From: Bradyrhizobium sp. WSM1417
GTDB lineage: Bacteria; Pseudomonadota; Alphaproteobacteria; Rhizobiales; Xanthobacteraceae
Assembly (NCBI RefSeq): GCF_000515415.1
Contig: NZ_KI911783.1
Coordinates: 7,427,831 to 7,491,830 of the forward strand
DNA: 64,000 nucleotides
Reading direction: 5' to 3'
Under the pieces are notes generated by a model that did not search any database, was not told where the DNA came from, and saw only the letters and a program-made list of their open reading frames with translations. The stretch's first letter is position 1. Each line of letters opens with the position of its first letter. The position numbers were made by a program, and so were the translations under genes. Shown one piece after another: positions 35,831 to 45,121 of this stretch.

Positions 35831-37410
35831 GCGGGGCGTACGTTCCAGAAGACGGCGGTGCCGTCGAGAATGCCGGTGATGGCTTTGCGATAGGCGGTCG
35901 GCTGCTTGTACAGGCCGATCGGAATATAGGGAATTTCCTGGAACGCCACCGCCTGGATCTCGCGGCAGATGCGCTGTTGCTCCGCGAGCCCGGAGGCCGC
36001 GAGCCACTGGCTGCGCAGGCCGGCCATCTTCTCGCTCGCATACCAGCCGGCGACCTTGCCCTCGCCACGGATGTTGGTGTTGCCGGCCGGATTGAGCCAG
36101 TCGATGCCCTGCCAGTTGCCGACCGCCGCGCTCCAGCCGCCCTGACCGATCGGATCTTTCTTGAGCTGGCGCTGCAACACCACGGCGAAATCGAGCCCCG
36201 CATATTCGACGTTCATGCCGGCTTTGCGCAAGGAGTCGACGGCGATCTCGCCAAGCGGCTTCTGCGCCAGTGAATTGGTGGGGACCAGCACCACGATCTT
36301 CTCGCCATTATAGCCCGCGGCCTTGAGGTCGGCCTTCACCTTGGCGTAGTCACGCGGGCCGCGGAACACATCGAGGCCGACTTCGCTCGCCATCGGCGTA
36401 TTCGGCGCGAAATAGCCGATCGGAGAGACCTGAAAGTTCGGATCGGTCCCGGCTACCGCGGTCATGAAGGCGGATTGATCGATCGCCCCCAGGAGCGCGC
36501 GGCGAACGGCAGGATTGTCGAACGGCGGCTGGAGATGATTGAGACGCAGCATGCAGGCATAACCCCGGGGATCGAGGATGCGCGTCTCGATGTCGCCGGC
36601 CGCCTTGATGATCGGCAGCAGGTCGTGCGGCGTGGTCTCCTGCCAGTCCTGCTCGCCGGTCTGCAGCGCGGCGACGCCGGTACCGGCATCGGGCGTGGTG
36701 GTCCAGACCACCCGATCGTAATGCACGATCTTGGGACCCGCGGTCCAATCCGGCTTGCCGTCGCTACGCGGCTGGTAGCGCTCGAATTTGGCGTAGGCGT
36801 TGCGCGCACCCTGCACGCGCTCGTCGGCGAGATAGCGGAACGGGCCGCTGCCGATCACTTCGGTGAGCGGCTTGAACGGATCCTGGCCCGCCAGCCGCTC
36901 CGGCATGATGAAGCACGCGTTGATCGCGGCCTTGCCCAGCGCCTGCGGCAATAGGGGGAACGGACGCTTGAGGCGGAAGCGGATGGTGCGGTCGTCAGTG
37001 GCAGACAGCTCGTCCGTCGCCTCCATCAGCTCACCGCCAAAGCCGTCGCGCGCGGCCCAGCGGCGGATGCTCGCGACGCAGTCGCGGGCAAGCACGCGCT
37101 CGCCGTCGTGCCAGAACAGACCGTCGCGCAAGCTGAGGTCCCATTGCAGCCCGTCGCCGGAGACGACATGGCCCGACAGCATCTGCGGCGAGACTTGCAG
37201 GGAGGAGCTCATGCCATAGAGCGTGTCGTAAACCATGAAGCCATGGTTTCGCGACACCTGCGCCGTGGAATAGATGGGGTCGACGAAGGCGAGGTCGATG
37301 ACGGGAATGAAGCGCAGCGTGGTCTGGGATTCGGCGCGCAGGATGCCCGGGAGTGACAGCGCCGGCACAGCGGCTGCGGCCTTGAGGAGCGAACGGCGAG
37401 AGACGGGCAT
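35827..37410 (-). CDS. ABC transporter substrate-binding protein, family 5 (peptide/opine type)
   Basis: 527 residues opening MPVSRRSLLKAAAAVPALSL, a twin-arginine export signal with a mature start near AES. The family-5 fold is seen in DLSLRDGLFWHDGERVLARD and RRALLGAIDQSAF. No permease or ATPase of the Dpp/Opp type is near, so it is an orphan or works with a distant transporter. It lies between the racemase and amidohydrolase genes, overlapping the latter, so its ligand should be the compound degraded by this operon. Confidence 0.92.
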   Translation of the reverse strand: MPVSRRSLLKAAAAVPALSLPGILRAESQTTLRFIPVIDLAFVDPIYSTAQVSRNHGFMVYDTLYGMSSSLQVSPQMLSGHVVSGDGLQWDLSLRDGLFWHDGERVLARDCVASIRRWAARDGFGGELMEATDELSATDDRTIRFRLKRPFPLLPQALGKAAINACFIMPERLAGQDPFKPLTEVIGSGPFRYLADERVQGARNAYAKFERYQPRSDGKPDWTAGPKIVHYDRVVWTTTPDAGTGVAALQTGEQDWQETTPHDLLPIIKAAGDIETRILDPRGYACMLRLNHLQPPFDNPAVRRALLGAIDQSAFMTAVAGTDPNFQVSPIGYFAPNTPMASEVGLDVFRGPRDYAKVKADLKAAGYNGEKIVVLVPTNSLAQKPLGEIAVDSLRKAGMNVEYAGLDFAVVLQRQLKKDPIGQGGWSAAVGNWQGIDWLNPAGNTNIRGEGKVAGWYASEKMAGLRSQWLAASGLAEQQRICREIQAVAFQEIPYIPIGLYKQPTAYRKAITGILDGTAVFWNVRPA

Positions 37411-37432
37411 TGCAAGAGGCTCCTGAAGGATC

Positions 37433-38083
37433 TTACGTGTTCAGCAAGACGGCACCGATCGCAGTCACCACCGCCTGCTGCGCCGGCTCGACCACGGGAA
37501 CGCCGATGGCATCCGCGATGGCCGCGCGATGCGAGGCCATGCCGGCGCAGCCCATCACCACGACGTCGGCGCGGCATTGCGCGACTAGGGCGCGGCCGGC
37601 CTCGATCAACCGTCCCCGGATGTCCGCGCCCGCCGTCTCCGCCGCGCTCGCGCCGACCGACCAGCTTCCGGCATAACGGCTATCGACGCCCATCAGCCGC
37701 ACCATGCGCTGCTGGCGGCGGATGCTCGACGGCGACAGCGCGATAACGCCAAAACGTTCGCCCAGCATCAATGCGCGAAAGATGCCGCATTCGGCGATGC
37801 CCAGCACCGGGCGCCCGCCGGCCGCCTCGCGCACCGCATGCAGGCCGGGATCGCTGAAGCAGGCGAGCACGAAGGCATCCGCATTGTCGCGCGTGACGCG
37901 GTTGACCAGCGGCATCACAACGCTGTCGGCATCGCGTTGCGAGCTGATGCCGGGCGGCCCCTCGGCAAGGCCGACGACCTCGATTGCGGGTCCGCCGGCG
38001 ATGCGCAGCGGCGCGACGGCGTCATCGATCGCCGCCGTCACCGATGCGGAGGAGTTGGGATTGATGACGAGGATGCGGGTCAT
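37433..38083 (-). CDS. Asp/Glu/hydantoin racemase family protein
   Basis: 216 residues. The hydantoin-racemase opening RILVINPNSSASVT and the two catalytic Cys segments, FVLACFSDPGLH and VVMGCAGMA, are intact. Cofactor-independent racemases of this group invert hydantoin, allantoin or amino-acid stereocentres by a two-cysteine mechanism. With the D-carbamoylase in the same operon, racemisation of 5-substituted hydantoins or allantoin is the natural guess. It is 8 bases after the deacetylase gene. Confidence 0.88.
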   Translation of the reverse strand: MTRILVINPNSSASVTAAIDDAVAPLRIAGGPAIEVVGLAEGPPGISSQRDADSVVMPLVNRVTRDNADAFVLACFSDPGLHAVREAAGGRPVLGIAECGIFRALMLGERFGVIALSPSSIRRQQRMVRLMGVDSRYAGSWSVGASAAETAGADIRGRLIEAGRALVAQCRADVVVMGCAGMASHRAAIADAIGVPVVEPAQQAVVTAIGAVLLNT

Positions 38084-38091
38084 GGCGTGGC

Positions 38092-38976
38092 TCAGCTTTT
38101 TCCGGCCTCGTGGCGCAGGAAGTTGGCCGCGATCTTCTCACCAGTCGTGGTCCAGACGTCCGGGCACGACTTTGCGTAGGTCAGGAACTCACGCAGCAGG
38201 CGCAGCCGCATCGGACGGCCGCTGCATTGCGGATGCAGCACGGTCGTCACCATCGCGCCCCAGTCTCTGGTTTCGTCGAGCTCGTCCTTCCAGATCGAAA
38301 GCACATGCTCCTTGGGGAAAATCGAGCGCGGACTGAAGCGCGCGGACAGGCCATGCATCCAGTCGTCATAGCTTGCGGTCACCGGCAGCTCGATCGTGCC
38401 TGGCTTGCCGTCTGCGAGACGATGCCGATAGGGCCGAACGTCGTCTCGGAACGATGAAGTGTAGACGATGCCGTGGCGCACCAGCGCCACCCGCAGCTCC
38501 TCGGTGAATTCGCCGTAGGGCGCGCGGTAGCCGGTCGGCCTGACGCCAAGCCGGCGCTTGAGCGCCTCGAAGCCGCGCTCGAGCTCCTCCTCGATCCAGG
38601 GATCGCCGGGATCGGGAAGGAGATGGTGATAGCCGTGATGGCCGATCTCGTGACCGGCCTTGAGAATGGCCTCGGCCATCGCCGGATGCGCGTCGACCGA
38701 CCAACCCGTGACGAAGAAGGTCGCCTTGAGATCGAGCTGGTCGAGCAGCTCCAGGAGTTTCGGCGTGCCGACGCGCGCCTCATAGCCGCCATAGCTCATG
38801 GTGATGAGCCGCTGCGCGTGCACCGCGTCCTTGCTGGTCCAGGCGCTCTCCGCGTCGACATCGAACGACAGGAACATTGCCGAGTTGTACGGCTTCGGCC
38901 AGGGGTATTCCGGCGCAGGATCCGCGGTGTTGGCTGGGGTGAGCGGAATGCTCTGGAGTGCCTTACTGTCCAGCAT
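38092..38976 (-). CDS. polysaccharide-deacetylase fold enzyme, PuuE/cyclic-amide hydrolase type
   Basis: 294 residues without signal peptide, so cytoplasmic, unlike cell-wall deacetylases. NodB-fold metal motifs: MFLSFDVDAES and AGHEIGHHGYHH, then RPTGYRAPYGEFTEEL. Cytoplasmic members such as PuuE open the hydantoin ring of allantoin or cyclic imides. That function suits a neighbour of a hydantoin racemase and a carbamoylase. Its start overlaps the binding-protein gene by 14 bases. Assignment to ring opening rather than sugar deacetylation is inference from context. Confidence 0.85.
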   Translation of the reverse strand: MLDSKALQSIPLTPANTADPAPEYPWPKPYNSAMFLSFDVDAESAWTSKDAVHAQRLITMSYGGYEARVGTPKLLELLDQLDLKATFFVTGWSVDAHPAMAEAILKAGHEIGHHGYHHLLPDPGDPWIEEELERGFEALKRRLGVRPTGYRAPYGEFTEELRVALVRHGIVYTSSFRDDVRPYRHRLADGKPGTIELPVTASYDDWMHGLSARFSPRSIFPKEHVLSIWKDELDETRDWGAMVTTVLHPQCSGRPMRLRLLREFLTYAKSCPDVWTTTGEKIAANFLRHEAGKS

Positions 38977-39778
38977 TGATGGTCGCCTTTTCGAGTGCGT
39001 TGTCGGTCAGTTTCCACTTGGCAAGCAGCGTACGATAGGTGCCGTCCGCGATCAGCGCATCGACCGCCTCCAGTATGGCTTGCTGCAGCGCCTTTTCCTT
39101 GACCGGCAGCGCGATGCCGGTGAATTGCTGCGCGATGGGCTCGCCCACAGTCGCATAGGTGCCGGGCTCGAGGTCCATGATGTAGGGCAGCGTCTCGTTG
39201 CCCTGGGCGGCGGCATCGATGCGGCCCTGCCTGAGCTGGGTGCGGGCGTCGGCCGAGCCGTCGGTCCCGACGAACTGGATCGGATTGGTGCCGCAATTCT
39301 TCTCGCTCCAGGCCGCGATCTGCGCCGGGAACATGGTGCGGCGGCTGGCGCCGACCTTCTTGCCACAGAGCGCGGCTGCGTCCTTGAACTCCGCCTTGCG
39401 CGACTGCTGCACGAAGAACTGCGGGCCGCTGCGCAAATAATCGACAAAGGACGCGATCTCGTGCCGGCTGGCATAGTCGGTGAAGCCGGACAGGATGGCG
39501 TCCACCCGCCCGGTCGAGATCGACGGCATGAACTCGGCGAAGCTGGTTTCCTGCCATTCGATCTTGACGCCGAGCTTGCGGCCGATGGCCTCGCCGAGAT
39601 CGATATCGAAGCCGGACAACGCGTTGGTGGCGGGATCGCGGAACTCCATCGGCGGATAGTTCGGCACCAGCGCGACCTTGATGCTGCCGCGCTTGGCGAT
39701 CTCCGCCGGCAGCTCGACCGCCATGACCGGAGCGCTCATGGCGCCCACGAGTGCCGCCGCAACCAGAAGTCTCTTCAT
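38963..39778 (-). CDS. amino-acid-type ABC transporter substrate-binding protein (family 3), copy A
   Basis: 271 residues with signal peptide KRLLVAAALVGAMSAPVMA. Family-3 motifs: LVPNYPPMEFRDPATNALSG, then FDIDLGEAIGRKLGVKIEW and GRVDAILSGFTDYASRHE. It is clearly a paralogue of the protein at 41.4-42.2 kb (same DPATN segment and SxRADxIxSGxxDxASRxE pattern), so the operon carries two related binding proteins for one ATPase-permease pair. Confidence 0.92.
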   Translation of the reverse strand: MKRLLVAAALVGAMSAPVMAVELPAEIAKRGSIKVALVPNYPPMEFRDPATNALSGFDIDLGEAIGRKLGVKIEWQETSFAEFMPSISTGRVDAILSGFTDYASRHEIASFVDYLRSGPQFFVQQSRKAEFKDAAALCGKKVGASRRTMFPAQIAAWSEKNCGTNPIQFVGTDGSADARTQLRQGRIDAAAQGNETLPYIMDLEPGTYATVGEPIAQQFTGIALPVKEKALQQAILEAVDALIADGTYRTLLAKWKLTDNALEKATINAGQ

Positions 39779-39792
39779 CGATACGCCCCCAT

Positions 39793-40557
39793 TCAGATCA
39801 CTGCCGAAAGAAATGCCTTGGTGCGCTCCTCGCGCGGCGTGCCTAAGACGTCCGAGGCGCTGCCTTGTTCGATGATCGCGCCTTGGTCCATGTAGACGAC
39901 ACGGTCGGCGACCTCGCGCGCGAAGCCGAGCTCGTGTGTCACGACCATCATGGTCATGCCGCTCCGCGCCAGCTCCTTCATGACCGTCAAGACCTCGCCG
40001 ACGAGCTCGGGATCGAGCGCGCTGGTCGGCTCGTCAAACAGCATCAGCATCGGCTTCATGGCAAGCGCGCGGGCAATCGCAACGCGCTGCTGCTGGCCGC
40101 CGGAGAGCTGGGCCGGATACGCGTCCGCTTTGGCCGACAATCCGACGCGCCGCAGCAGCTCGATCGCCTCAGCACGCACCTCGTCGGATTTTCGGCCCTG
40201 AACCTGGAGCGGACCTTCCATGATGTTTTCGAGCGCGGTCTTGTGCGGAAACAGGTTGAAGCGCTGGAACACCATGCCGGTCTTCAGCCGCTGCCGCCCG
40301 ATTTCGCGCTCGCTGAGCCGATGCAGCCGGCCGCCCTGCTCGCGCACGCCCAGGAGCTCGCCGTCGAGCCAGATGCCGCCGCTGTCGATCGCGGCGAGCT
40401 GGTTGATGCAGCGGAGCAGCGTGGTCTTGCCGGAGCCGGAGGCGCCGATCAGGCACATCACCTCGCCGGGCTGGATGTCGAGCGAGACATTTTTGAGAGC
40501 CTGAAACTCTCCAAAACTCTTGCTGACGGAGCGGATCGCGACGAGGGGTTTTGTCAT
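39793..40557 (-). CDS. amino-acid-type ABC transporter ATP-binding protein
   Basis: 254 residues. Walker [17 protein letters not shown], signature [20 protein letters not shown], Walker [21 protein letters not shown] and H-loop VVTHELGFA, the GlnQ/HisP pattern. Overlaps the permease gene by 4 bases. It energises uptake by the single permease homodimer below. Confidence 0.95.
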   Translation of the reverse strand: MTKPLVAIRSVSKSFGEFQALKNVSLDIQPGEVMCLIGASGSGKTTLLRCINQLAAIDSGGIWLDGELLGVREQGGRLHRLSEREIGRQRLKTGMVFQRFNLFPHKTALENIMEGPLQVQGRKSDEVRAEAIELLRRVGLSAKADAYPAQLSGGQQQRVAIARALAMKPMLMLFDEPTSALDPELVGEVLTVMKELARSGMTMMVVTHELGFAREVADRVVYMDQGAIIEQGSASDVLGTPREERTKAFLSAVI

Positions 40558-41411
40558 CGCGCGAGCCGCAATGTGCCGCGCGCAAAACGGCGTTCGAGCA
40601 GCATCTGGAGCGGCGTCAGGACCGAGACGACGAGCAGGTACCAGAGCCCGGCGACGATCAGGAGTTCGATCACGCGTGAATTGGCGTAGTAGATGTTTTC
40701 GGCGTTGTGCAGCAGTTCCGGATACTGGATGACGCTGGCGAGCGAGGTCGCCTTCACCATCCCGATGAACTCGTTGCCGAGCGGCGGGATCACCACCCGC
40801 ATCGCCTGCGGCAGGACGATCCGGCGCAGCGCACGCAAGCGTCCCATGCCGATCGCCTGCGCCGCCTCATATTGCCCGATATCGACCGACAGCATGCCGG
40901 CGCGCATCACTTCCGACGTATAGGCGCCCTGGTTGATGCCGAGCCCGAGCAGCGCGGCGAGGAATGGCGTCATGACGTCGACGGCGCGCGCGCTCCACAG
41001 GCCGGGAATGCCGATGGTCGGAAACACCAGCGCGAGATTGAACCACAGCAGCAGTTGCAGGATCAGCGGCGTGCCGCGGAACAACCAGGTGTAGCCGGCG
41101 GCAACGGTCTTCAGCACCGGGTTGGGCGACAGCCGCATGACCGCGACGACCACGCCGAGCAAGATGCCGAGCGCCATCGCCAGCACCGCCATCACCATGG
41201 TGTTGACGATGCCTTCGAGAATGACTTTTGCGGTCAGGAAGCGGCTGACATAAGACCATTCGATCTGACCGTTCGCAAAAGCGCGCACGATCAATGCAAG
41301 CACAAGAACGATCAGCGCGGCGCTGAGCCAGCGAAACCAATGCGGCTCGCGCGCTACCCGCATCCCCGACAGGTCGGGAAAACCCTCCGCGAGTGCCGGT
41401 GCCGTCTTCAT
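40554..41411 (-). CDS. amino-acid-type ABC transporter permease
   Basis: 285 residues from ATG 41411 (ATGA overlap with the preceding binding-protein gene). HisM/GlnP family: membrane helices around [19 protein letters not shown] and [20 protein letters not shown], and the EAA loop [19 protein letters not shown]. One gene serves as a homodimer. An extra N-terminal 30-residue cytosolic tail precedes the first helix. Confidence 0.93.
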   Translation of the reverse strand: MKTAPALAEGFPDLSGMRVAREPHWFRWLSAALIVLVLALIVRAFANGQIEWSYVSRFLTAKVILEGIVNTMVMAVLAMALGILLGVVVAVMRLSPNPVLKTVAAGYTWLFRGTPLILQLLLWFNLALVFPTIGIPGLWSARAVDVMTPFLAALLGLGINQGAYTSEVMRAGMLSVDIGQYEAAQAIGMGRLRALRRIVLPQAMRVVIPPLGNEFIGMVKATSLASVIQYPELLHNAENIYYANSRVIELLIVAGLWYLLVVSVLTPLQMLLERRFARGTLRLAR

Positions 41412-42232
41412 TGTGGCGCCGCGTTCAGCATGGGCTGGGCGACCGCATTGGCGCCGAGACCCCATTTGTCGAGGACAGCCTTGTAGGAACCGTCGGCGAT
41501 CATCGCGGTGAGCTTCTCGGTCACCGCCTCACGAAGCGCTGCATCGTCCTTGCGGAACATGATGCCCTGATATCCTTTGGCAAAAGGCTCGCCGATCACG
41601 CGGTATTTGCCCGCTTCCTGCGTCTGCGCATAAGGCAGCGTCTCGCTGCCCTGTACGGCGGCGTCGATGCGGCCCTGCTTGAGCTGGTTGCGGACGTCGA
41701 TCGAGTTCTCGCCCGGCACGTACTGGATCGCCTGCTTGCCGGCCGCCTCGCAATTCTGCTTGCTCCACTTCTCGATCTCGACCGGGAAGCTGGTGCTGCG
41801 GGTGGTCCCGACCTTCTTGCCGCAGAGATCGGTCGCAGCCTTGGCTTCGTTCTCCGCCATCACGAAGAACTGCGGGCCGGTCGCGAGATAATCGACGAAA
41901 TCTGCGGTCTCGCGCCGCGAGGCGCGATCGGAGATGCCGGAGATGATGAAATCGGCGCGCTTGGTCTGAAGTGACGGGATCAATTCGGCGAACGGCGTCT
42001 CGCTCCAGACGATCTTGACGCCGAGGCGCTTGGCGAGCGCGTTCGCCAGATCGACGTCGAGCCCGACGAGCTCATTCGTCGCGGGATCGCGGTATTCCAT
42101 CGGCGCGTAAGTCGAGTTGACCGTGAGCTTCAACGTGCTCGCCTGCTTGATCTCCGCCGGAAGCTCCGCCGCCTGCGCGGACGCCACGGCCGCCAACGTT
42201 GCGATGCCGAGGAAATACGAGAAGCGCGTCAT
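41408..42232 (-). CDS. amino-acid-type ABC transporter substrate-binding protein (family 3), copy B
   Basis: 274 residues with signal peptide (FLGIATLAAVASAQAAE). Core motifs NSTYAPMEYRDPATNELVG, LDVDLANALAKRLGVKIVW and KRADFIISGISDRASRRE mirror copy A. It comes first in the transporter block, 35 bases after the carbamoylase gene. Having two paralogues suggests two ligands, such as two stereoisomers or a substrate and its ring-opened form (inference). Confidence 0.93.
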   Translation of the reverse strand: MTRFSYFLGIATLAAVASAQAAELPAEIKQASTLKLTVNSTYAPMEYRDPATNELVGLDVDLANALAKRLGVKIVWSETPFAELIPSLQTKRADFIISGISDRASRRETADFVDYLATGPQFFVMAENEAKAATDLCGKKVGTTRSTSFPVEIEKWSKQNCEAAGKQAIQYVPGENSIDVRNQLKQGRIDAAVQGSETLPYAQTQEAGKYRVIGEPFAKGYQGIMFRKDDAALREAVTEKLTAMIADGSYKAVLDKWGLGANAVAQPMLNAAPQ

Positions 42233-42267
42233 ATCGGCTCCTTTGCCAGTGTTGTCGGAACGTCCTA

Positions 42268-43224
42268 TCAGTCCGCGTCGAGAACCGCGGGCTCGATCAC
42301 GCCGGCGCGTTCAGTGATCACCCGGTATTGCTCCGGCCGCCGGTGCGCGGCGAAGTTGAACATCTTGTCCTTGCCCTGGCGACAGAGGTCGAGATCGATG
42401 TCGGCGACGATCACCTCGTCAGTCAGCGTTGCGGCCTGCGCGACGATGCGGCCATTGGGATCGACGATGCAGGAGCCGCCGATCAGCCCGGAGCCGTCCT
42501 CCTCGCCCGCCTTCGCCACCGAGATCGCCCAGGTCGCGTTCATGTAGGCGTTGGCCTGCGTCACCAGCGTAGAGTGGAAGGTGCGCAAGGAGGCATCTTC
42601 CGTGCTGCCGCCATTGGGATCATAGGCCGCCGAATTGTAGCCGATGCAGACGAGCTCGACGCCCTGCAGGCCAAGCACGCGCCAGGATTCCGGCCAGCGG
42701 CGATCGTTGCAGATCATCATGCCCATGATGGCGTGGGCCCAGGCCGAGCCGGCGCGGAAGGCCGGAAAGCCGAGATCGCCATAGTCGAAATAGCGTTTCT
42801 CGAGCTGCTGGTAGCGCGCACCTTGTCGCGGCTCGACCGAGCCGGGCAGGTGCACCTTGCGATAACGGCCGAGCAGCTCGCCGTCGCGATCGACCAGGAC
42901 GGCGCAATTGTAGCGGCGTCCATCCGGCGTCAGCTCGGCATAGCCGACATAGAAGCCGACGCGCAGCGCACGCGCACGGTCGAACAAGGTGGCGACGTTC
43001 GGGTTCGGCATGCCGCGTTCGAAATAATGGTCGAGCGCCTCGCCTTCGAGCAGCCAACGCGGAAAGAATGTGGTGAAGGCGAGCTCGGGAAACACCACGA
43101 GGCTGGCGCCGCGGCCGGCCGCCTCCTCAAGCAGCGCAAGCATTCGCGACAGCGTATGCTCGCGTGTATCGGCTTTTTGCGTCGGCCCCATCTGTGCGGC
43201 GGCGGCGCGAAGGACACGAACCAA
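42268..43224 (-). CDS. N-carbamoyl-D-amino acid hydrolase (D-carbamoylase)
   Basis: 318 residues. The frame opens at TTG 43236, but a second TTG at 43224 has GGAGG 5 bases upstream and gives LVRVLRAAAAQMGP, the usual family start. The nitrilase-fold triad is intact: Glu in VVFPELAFTTFFPRW, Lys in GRYRKVHLPGSVE, Cys in MMICNDRRWPE; overall it closely matches known D-carbamoylases (DLGFPAF, MNATWAISVAKAG). It hydrolyses N-carbamoyl-D-amino acids to D-amino acid, CO2 and ammonia. First gene of the 43-34 kb operon, with LysR divergent. Confidence 0.93.
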   Translation of the reverse strand: MVRVLRAAAAQMGPTQKADTREHTLSRMLALLEEAAGRGASLVVFPELAFTTFFPRWLLEGEALDHYFERGMPNPNVATLFDRARALRVGFYVGYAELTPDGRRYNCAVLVDRDGELLGRYRKVHLPGSVEPRQGARYQQLEKRYFDYGDLGFPAFRAGSAWAHAIMGMMICNDRRWPESWRVLGLQGVELVCIGYNSAAYDPNGGSTEDASLRTFHSTLVTQANAYMNATWAISVAKAGEEDGSGLIGGSCIVDPNGRIVAQAATLTDEVIVADIDLDLCRQGKDKMFNFAAHRRPEQYRVITERAGVIEPAVLDAD

Positions 43225-43239
43225 GATTGCCTCCAATCT
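43224..43239. promoter_or_regulatory. 16-bp perfect palindrome over the carbamoylase ribosome site
   Basis: AGATTG-CCTC-CAATCT. It covers the GGAGG ribosome site and TTG start of the carbamoylase gene, within the divergent region shared with LysR. It could form a leader hairpin that masks the start, or be a protein site; both are speculative. Confidence 0.3.
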
Positions 43240-43359
43240 GTGCGCAGTGGCGCCTCAATGGGCGAATGAACCCTTTGATGCGACGTGCAAATCCGCTGCC
43301 ATTACGCGGAAGCGGGGCTGCAAAATCAATTCGTTCTGCTATGATGTTTTGGCCCAGAG

Positions 43360-43365
43360 TATAAT
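43360..43365 (+). promoter_or_regulatory. TATAAT -10 element just upstream of lysR
   Basis: A perfect TATAAT ends 10 bases before the LysR ATG, in the 150-base divergent region. No good -35 is seen at 17 bases. If used, transcription begins almost at the start codon, giving a nearly leaderless mRNA. Confidence 0.35.
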
Positions 43366-43375
43366 CGGCAGTGAT

Positions 43376-44302
43376 ATGAACCTGCGCCAGCTCGAGATTC
43401 TCCGCGCCGTCATCCGCCACCGCACCACGGTTGCGGCCGCCGACGAACTGGCGTTGTCGCAGCCCGCAGTCAGCAATGCGCTGAAGACGATGGAGGCGCA
43501 GGCGGGTTTTGCGCTGTTCGAACGCGTCAACAACCGGCTGTTTCCGACCACGGAAGCGATGGCGCTCTACAAGGAGAGCGAGGCGATCTTCGCGCTGCAC
43601 GCAAAGCTCGAGAACCGCGTGCGCGATCTGCGCGAAAACCGCTCCGGGCATCTCGCGCTGGTCGCGACGCCGCCGCTCGCCTACAGCATCATCCCTTCGG
43701 CGCTGTCAGGTTTCCTGCGCCGCCGCCCGGAAACGCGGGTGTTCTTCGACGTGCGGCGCTATGAGGGCATCATCGAAGGGGTGCTCAACCGCGTCGCCGA
43801 ACTCGGCTTCGCACTCGGGCTGACACATCATCCAGGCATCGCCCATGAGGTGGTGCACACCGGCGAGATGGTCTGCGTGCTGCCGCCGCAGCATCCGCTC
43901 GCCGACCGGCCGGTGATCTCGGCCGCGGACCTGTCCGGCCTGCCCTTCATCGGGCTCGAGCGCGGCACGCGGCTTGGCGAGGCCGTGCGTGACAGTTTTG
44001 CCCGCGCCGGCGCGCCGTTCCAGCCGACCGTCGAGGTGCGCTACTGCAACACGGCCTGCGTGCTCGCCGCCGCCGGCGTCGGCGCCGCAGTGGTCGATCC
44101 CTTCTCGCCGCGGCAGAACGGCGGGACCGGCCTCGTCGTGCGGCCGTTCGCGCCGACGACGCACGCGGTGGCCTATATGCTATGGTCGGAAGCAGAGCCG
44201 CTGTCGCGCCTGGCCAAGGCGTTTCTCAACGAGGTCCGGAAAGAGAGTACGCTGCTGGAGCGCACAGCGCCAGACCAGCAACATGGGGCACGAAGCGACT
44301 GA
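43376..44302 (+). CDS. LysR family transcriptional regulator, likely controller of the 34-43 kb operon
   Basis: 308 residues from ATG 43376 (MNLRQLEILRAVIRHRTTV). Helix-turn-helix VAAADELALSQPAVSNALKT, then the effector domain with GHLALVATPPLAYSIIPSAL. Resembles regulators of nopaline/octopine-type catabolism in length and N-terminus. Divergent from the carbamoylase operon and followed 23 bases later by the amidotransferase gene, probably co-transcribed with it. The preceding 100 codons of open frame lack LysR features. Confidence 0.92.
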   Translation: MNLRQLEILRAVIRHRTTVAAADELALSQPAVSNALKTMEAQAGFALFERVNNRLFPTTEAMALYKESEAIFALHAKLENRVRDLRENRSGHLALVATPPLAYSIIPSALSGFLRRRPETRVFFDVRRYEGIIEGVLNRVAELGFALGLTHHPGIAHEVVHTGEMVCVLPPQHPLADRPVISAADLSGLPFIGLERGTRLGEAVRDSFARAGAPFQPTVEVRYCNTACVLAAAGVGAAVVDPFSPRQNGGTGLVVRPFAPTTHAVAYMLWSEAEPLSRLAKAFLNEVRKESTLLERTAPDQQHGARSD

Positions 44303-44325
44303 GCTTGACCTTTACCAGAGGGCAC

Positions 44326-45039
44326 ATGGCACGCATCACCATCATCGAGACCGGGCAGGTCCCACAAAAATATCGCGAGCCCCACGGTTCGTTCCCGGAC
44401 ATGTTCGAGCGCATGGTCCGCGCCGAGGATCCGACAGCCACGGTCGACATCGTCAGCATCCCGAACGGCGATGCGCTGCCCGATCCGCGCAGTTTGGAGG
44501 CGGTGCTGATCACCGGCGCGGCCGCCGGCGTCTATGACGGGCTCGACTGGATCGCGCCGCTGGAAGATTTCGTGCGCACGGCCTACGCCAGCAAGACACC
44601 GATGGTCGGCGTCTGCTTCGGCCACCAGCTGATCGCGCAGGCGCTCGGCGGCACCGTGCGCAAGTCGGAGAAAGGCTGGGGCATCGGCCGGCACGTCTAT
44701 CAAGTGCTGCCGGACAACGGCGTCGTCGACGGCGAAGCGGTCGCCATCGCCTGCTCGCATCAGGACCAGGTGATTGTGCCGCCGAACGACGCGCTAACCA
44801 TCCTCTCCTCCGACTTCACCCCGCATGCCGGCCTGCTCTACGCCAACGGCGCGATGCTCACCCTGCAGCCGCATCCGGAGTTCGACGTGGAGTTTGCGCA
44901 GGTGTGCTGTGAGCTGCGCGACGGCAAGGCGCCGGACGATGTCGTTGCCACCGCGAGGGAGTCACTGGCGCAGCCGATGGACCACGCCAAGCTTGGTGGC
45001 GCGATTACGAGATTTCTCGCAAGGCGCAGGGCACCTTAG
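44326..45039 (+). CDS. class I (triad) glutamine amidotransferase-like protein
   Basis: 237 residues. Nucleophile elbow GVCFGHQLIAQALGG with Cys at about residue 93, and the His-Glu pair in LQPHPEFDVEF. It is a stand-alone amidotransferase of the GMP-synthase-like/GuaA-N or PuuD-like type, with no synthase domain attached. Co-directional with LysR and next to the ureide operon, it may hydrolyse a gamma-glutamyl or carbamoyl-type intermediate (inference). GAGGGC lies 5 bases before the ATG. Confidence 0.88.
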   Translation: MARITIIETGQVPQKYREPHGSFPDMFERMVRAEDPTATVDIVSIPNGDALPDPRSLEAVLITGAAAGVYDGLDWIAPLEDFVRTAYASKTPMVGVCFGHQLIAQALGGTVRKSEKGWGIGRHVYQVLPDNGVVDGEAVAIACSHQDQVIVPPNDALTILSSDFTPHAGLLYANGAMLTLQPHPEFDVEFAQVCCELRDGKAPDDVVATARESLAQPMDHAKLGGAITRFLARRRAP

Positions 45040-45121
45040 TTGCGCACTCCTTACTTCGACCCTTAAAGGGAGAGAAGACAAAAGGCAAAGATGGCCTCTG
45101 GATCTGCAGGTTGGATTGAGA

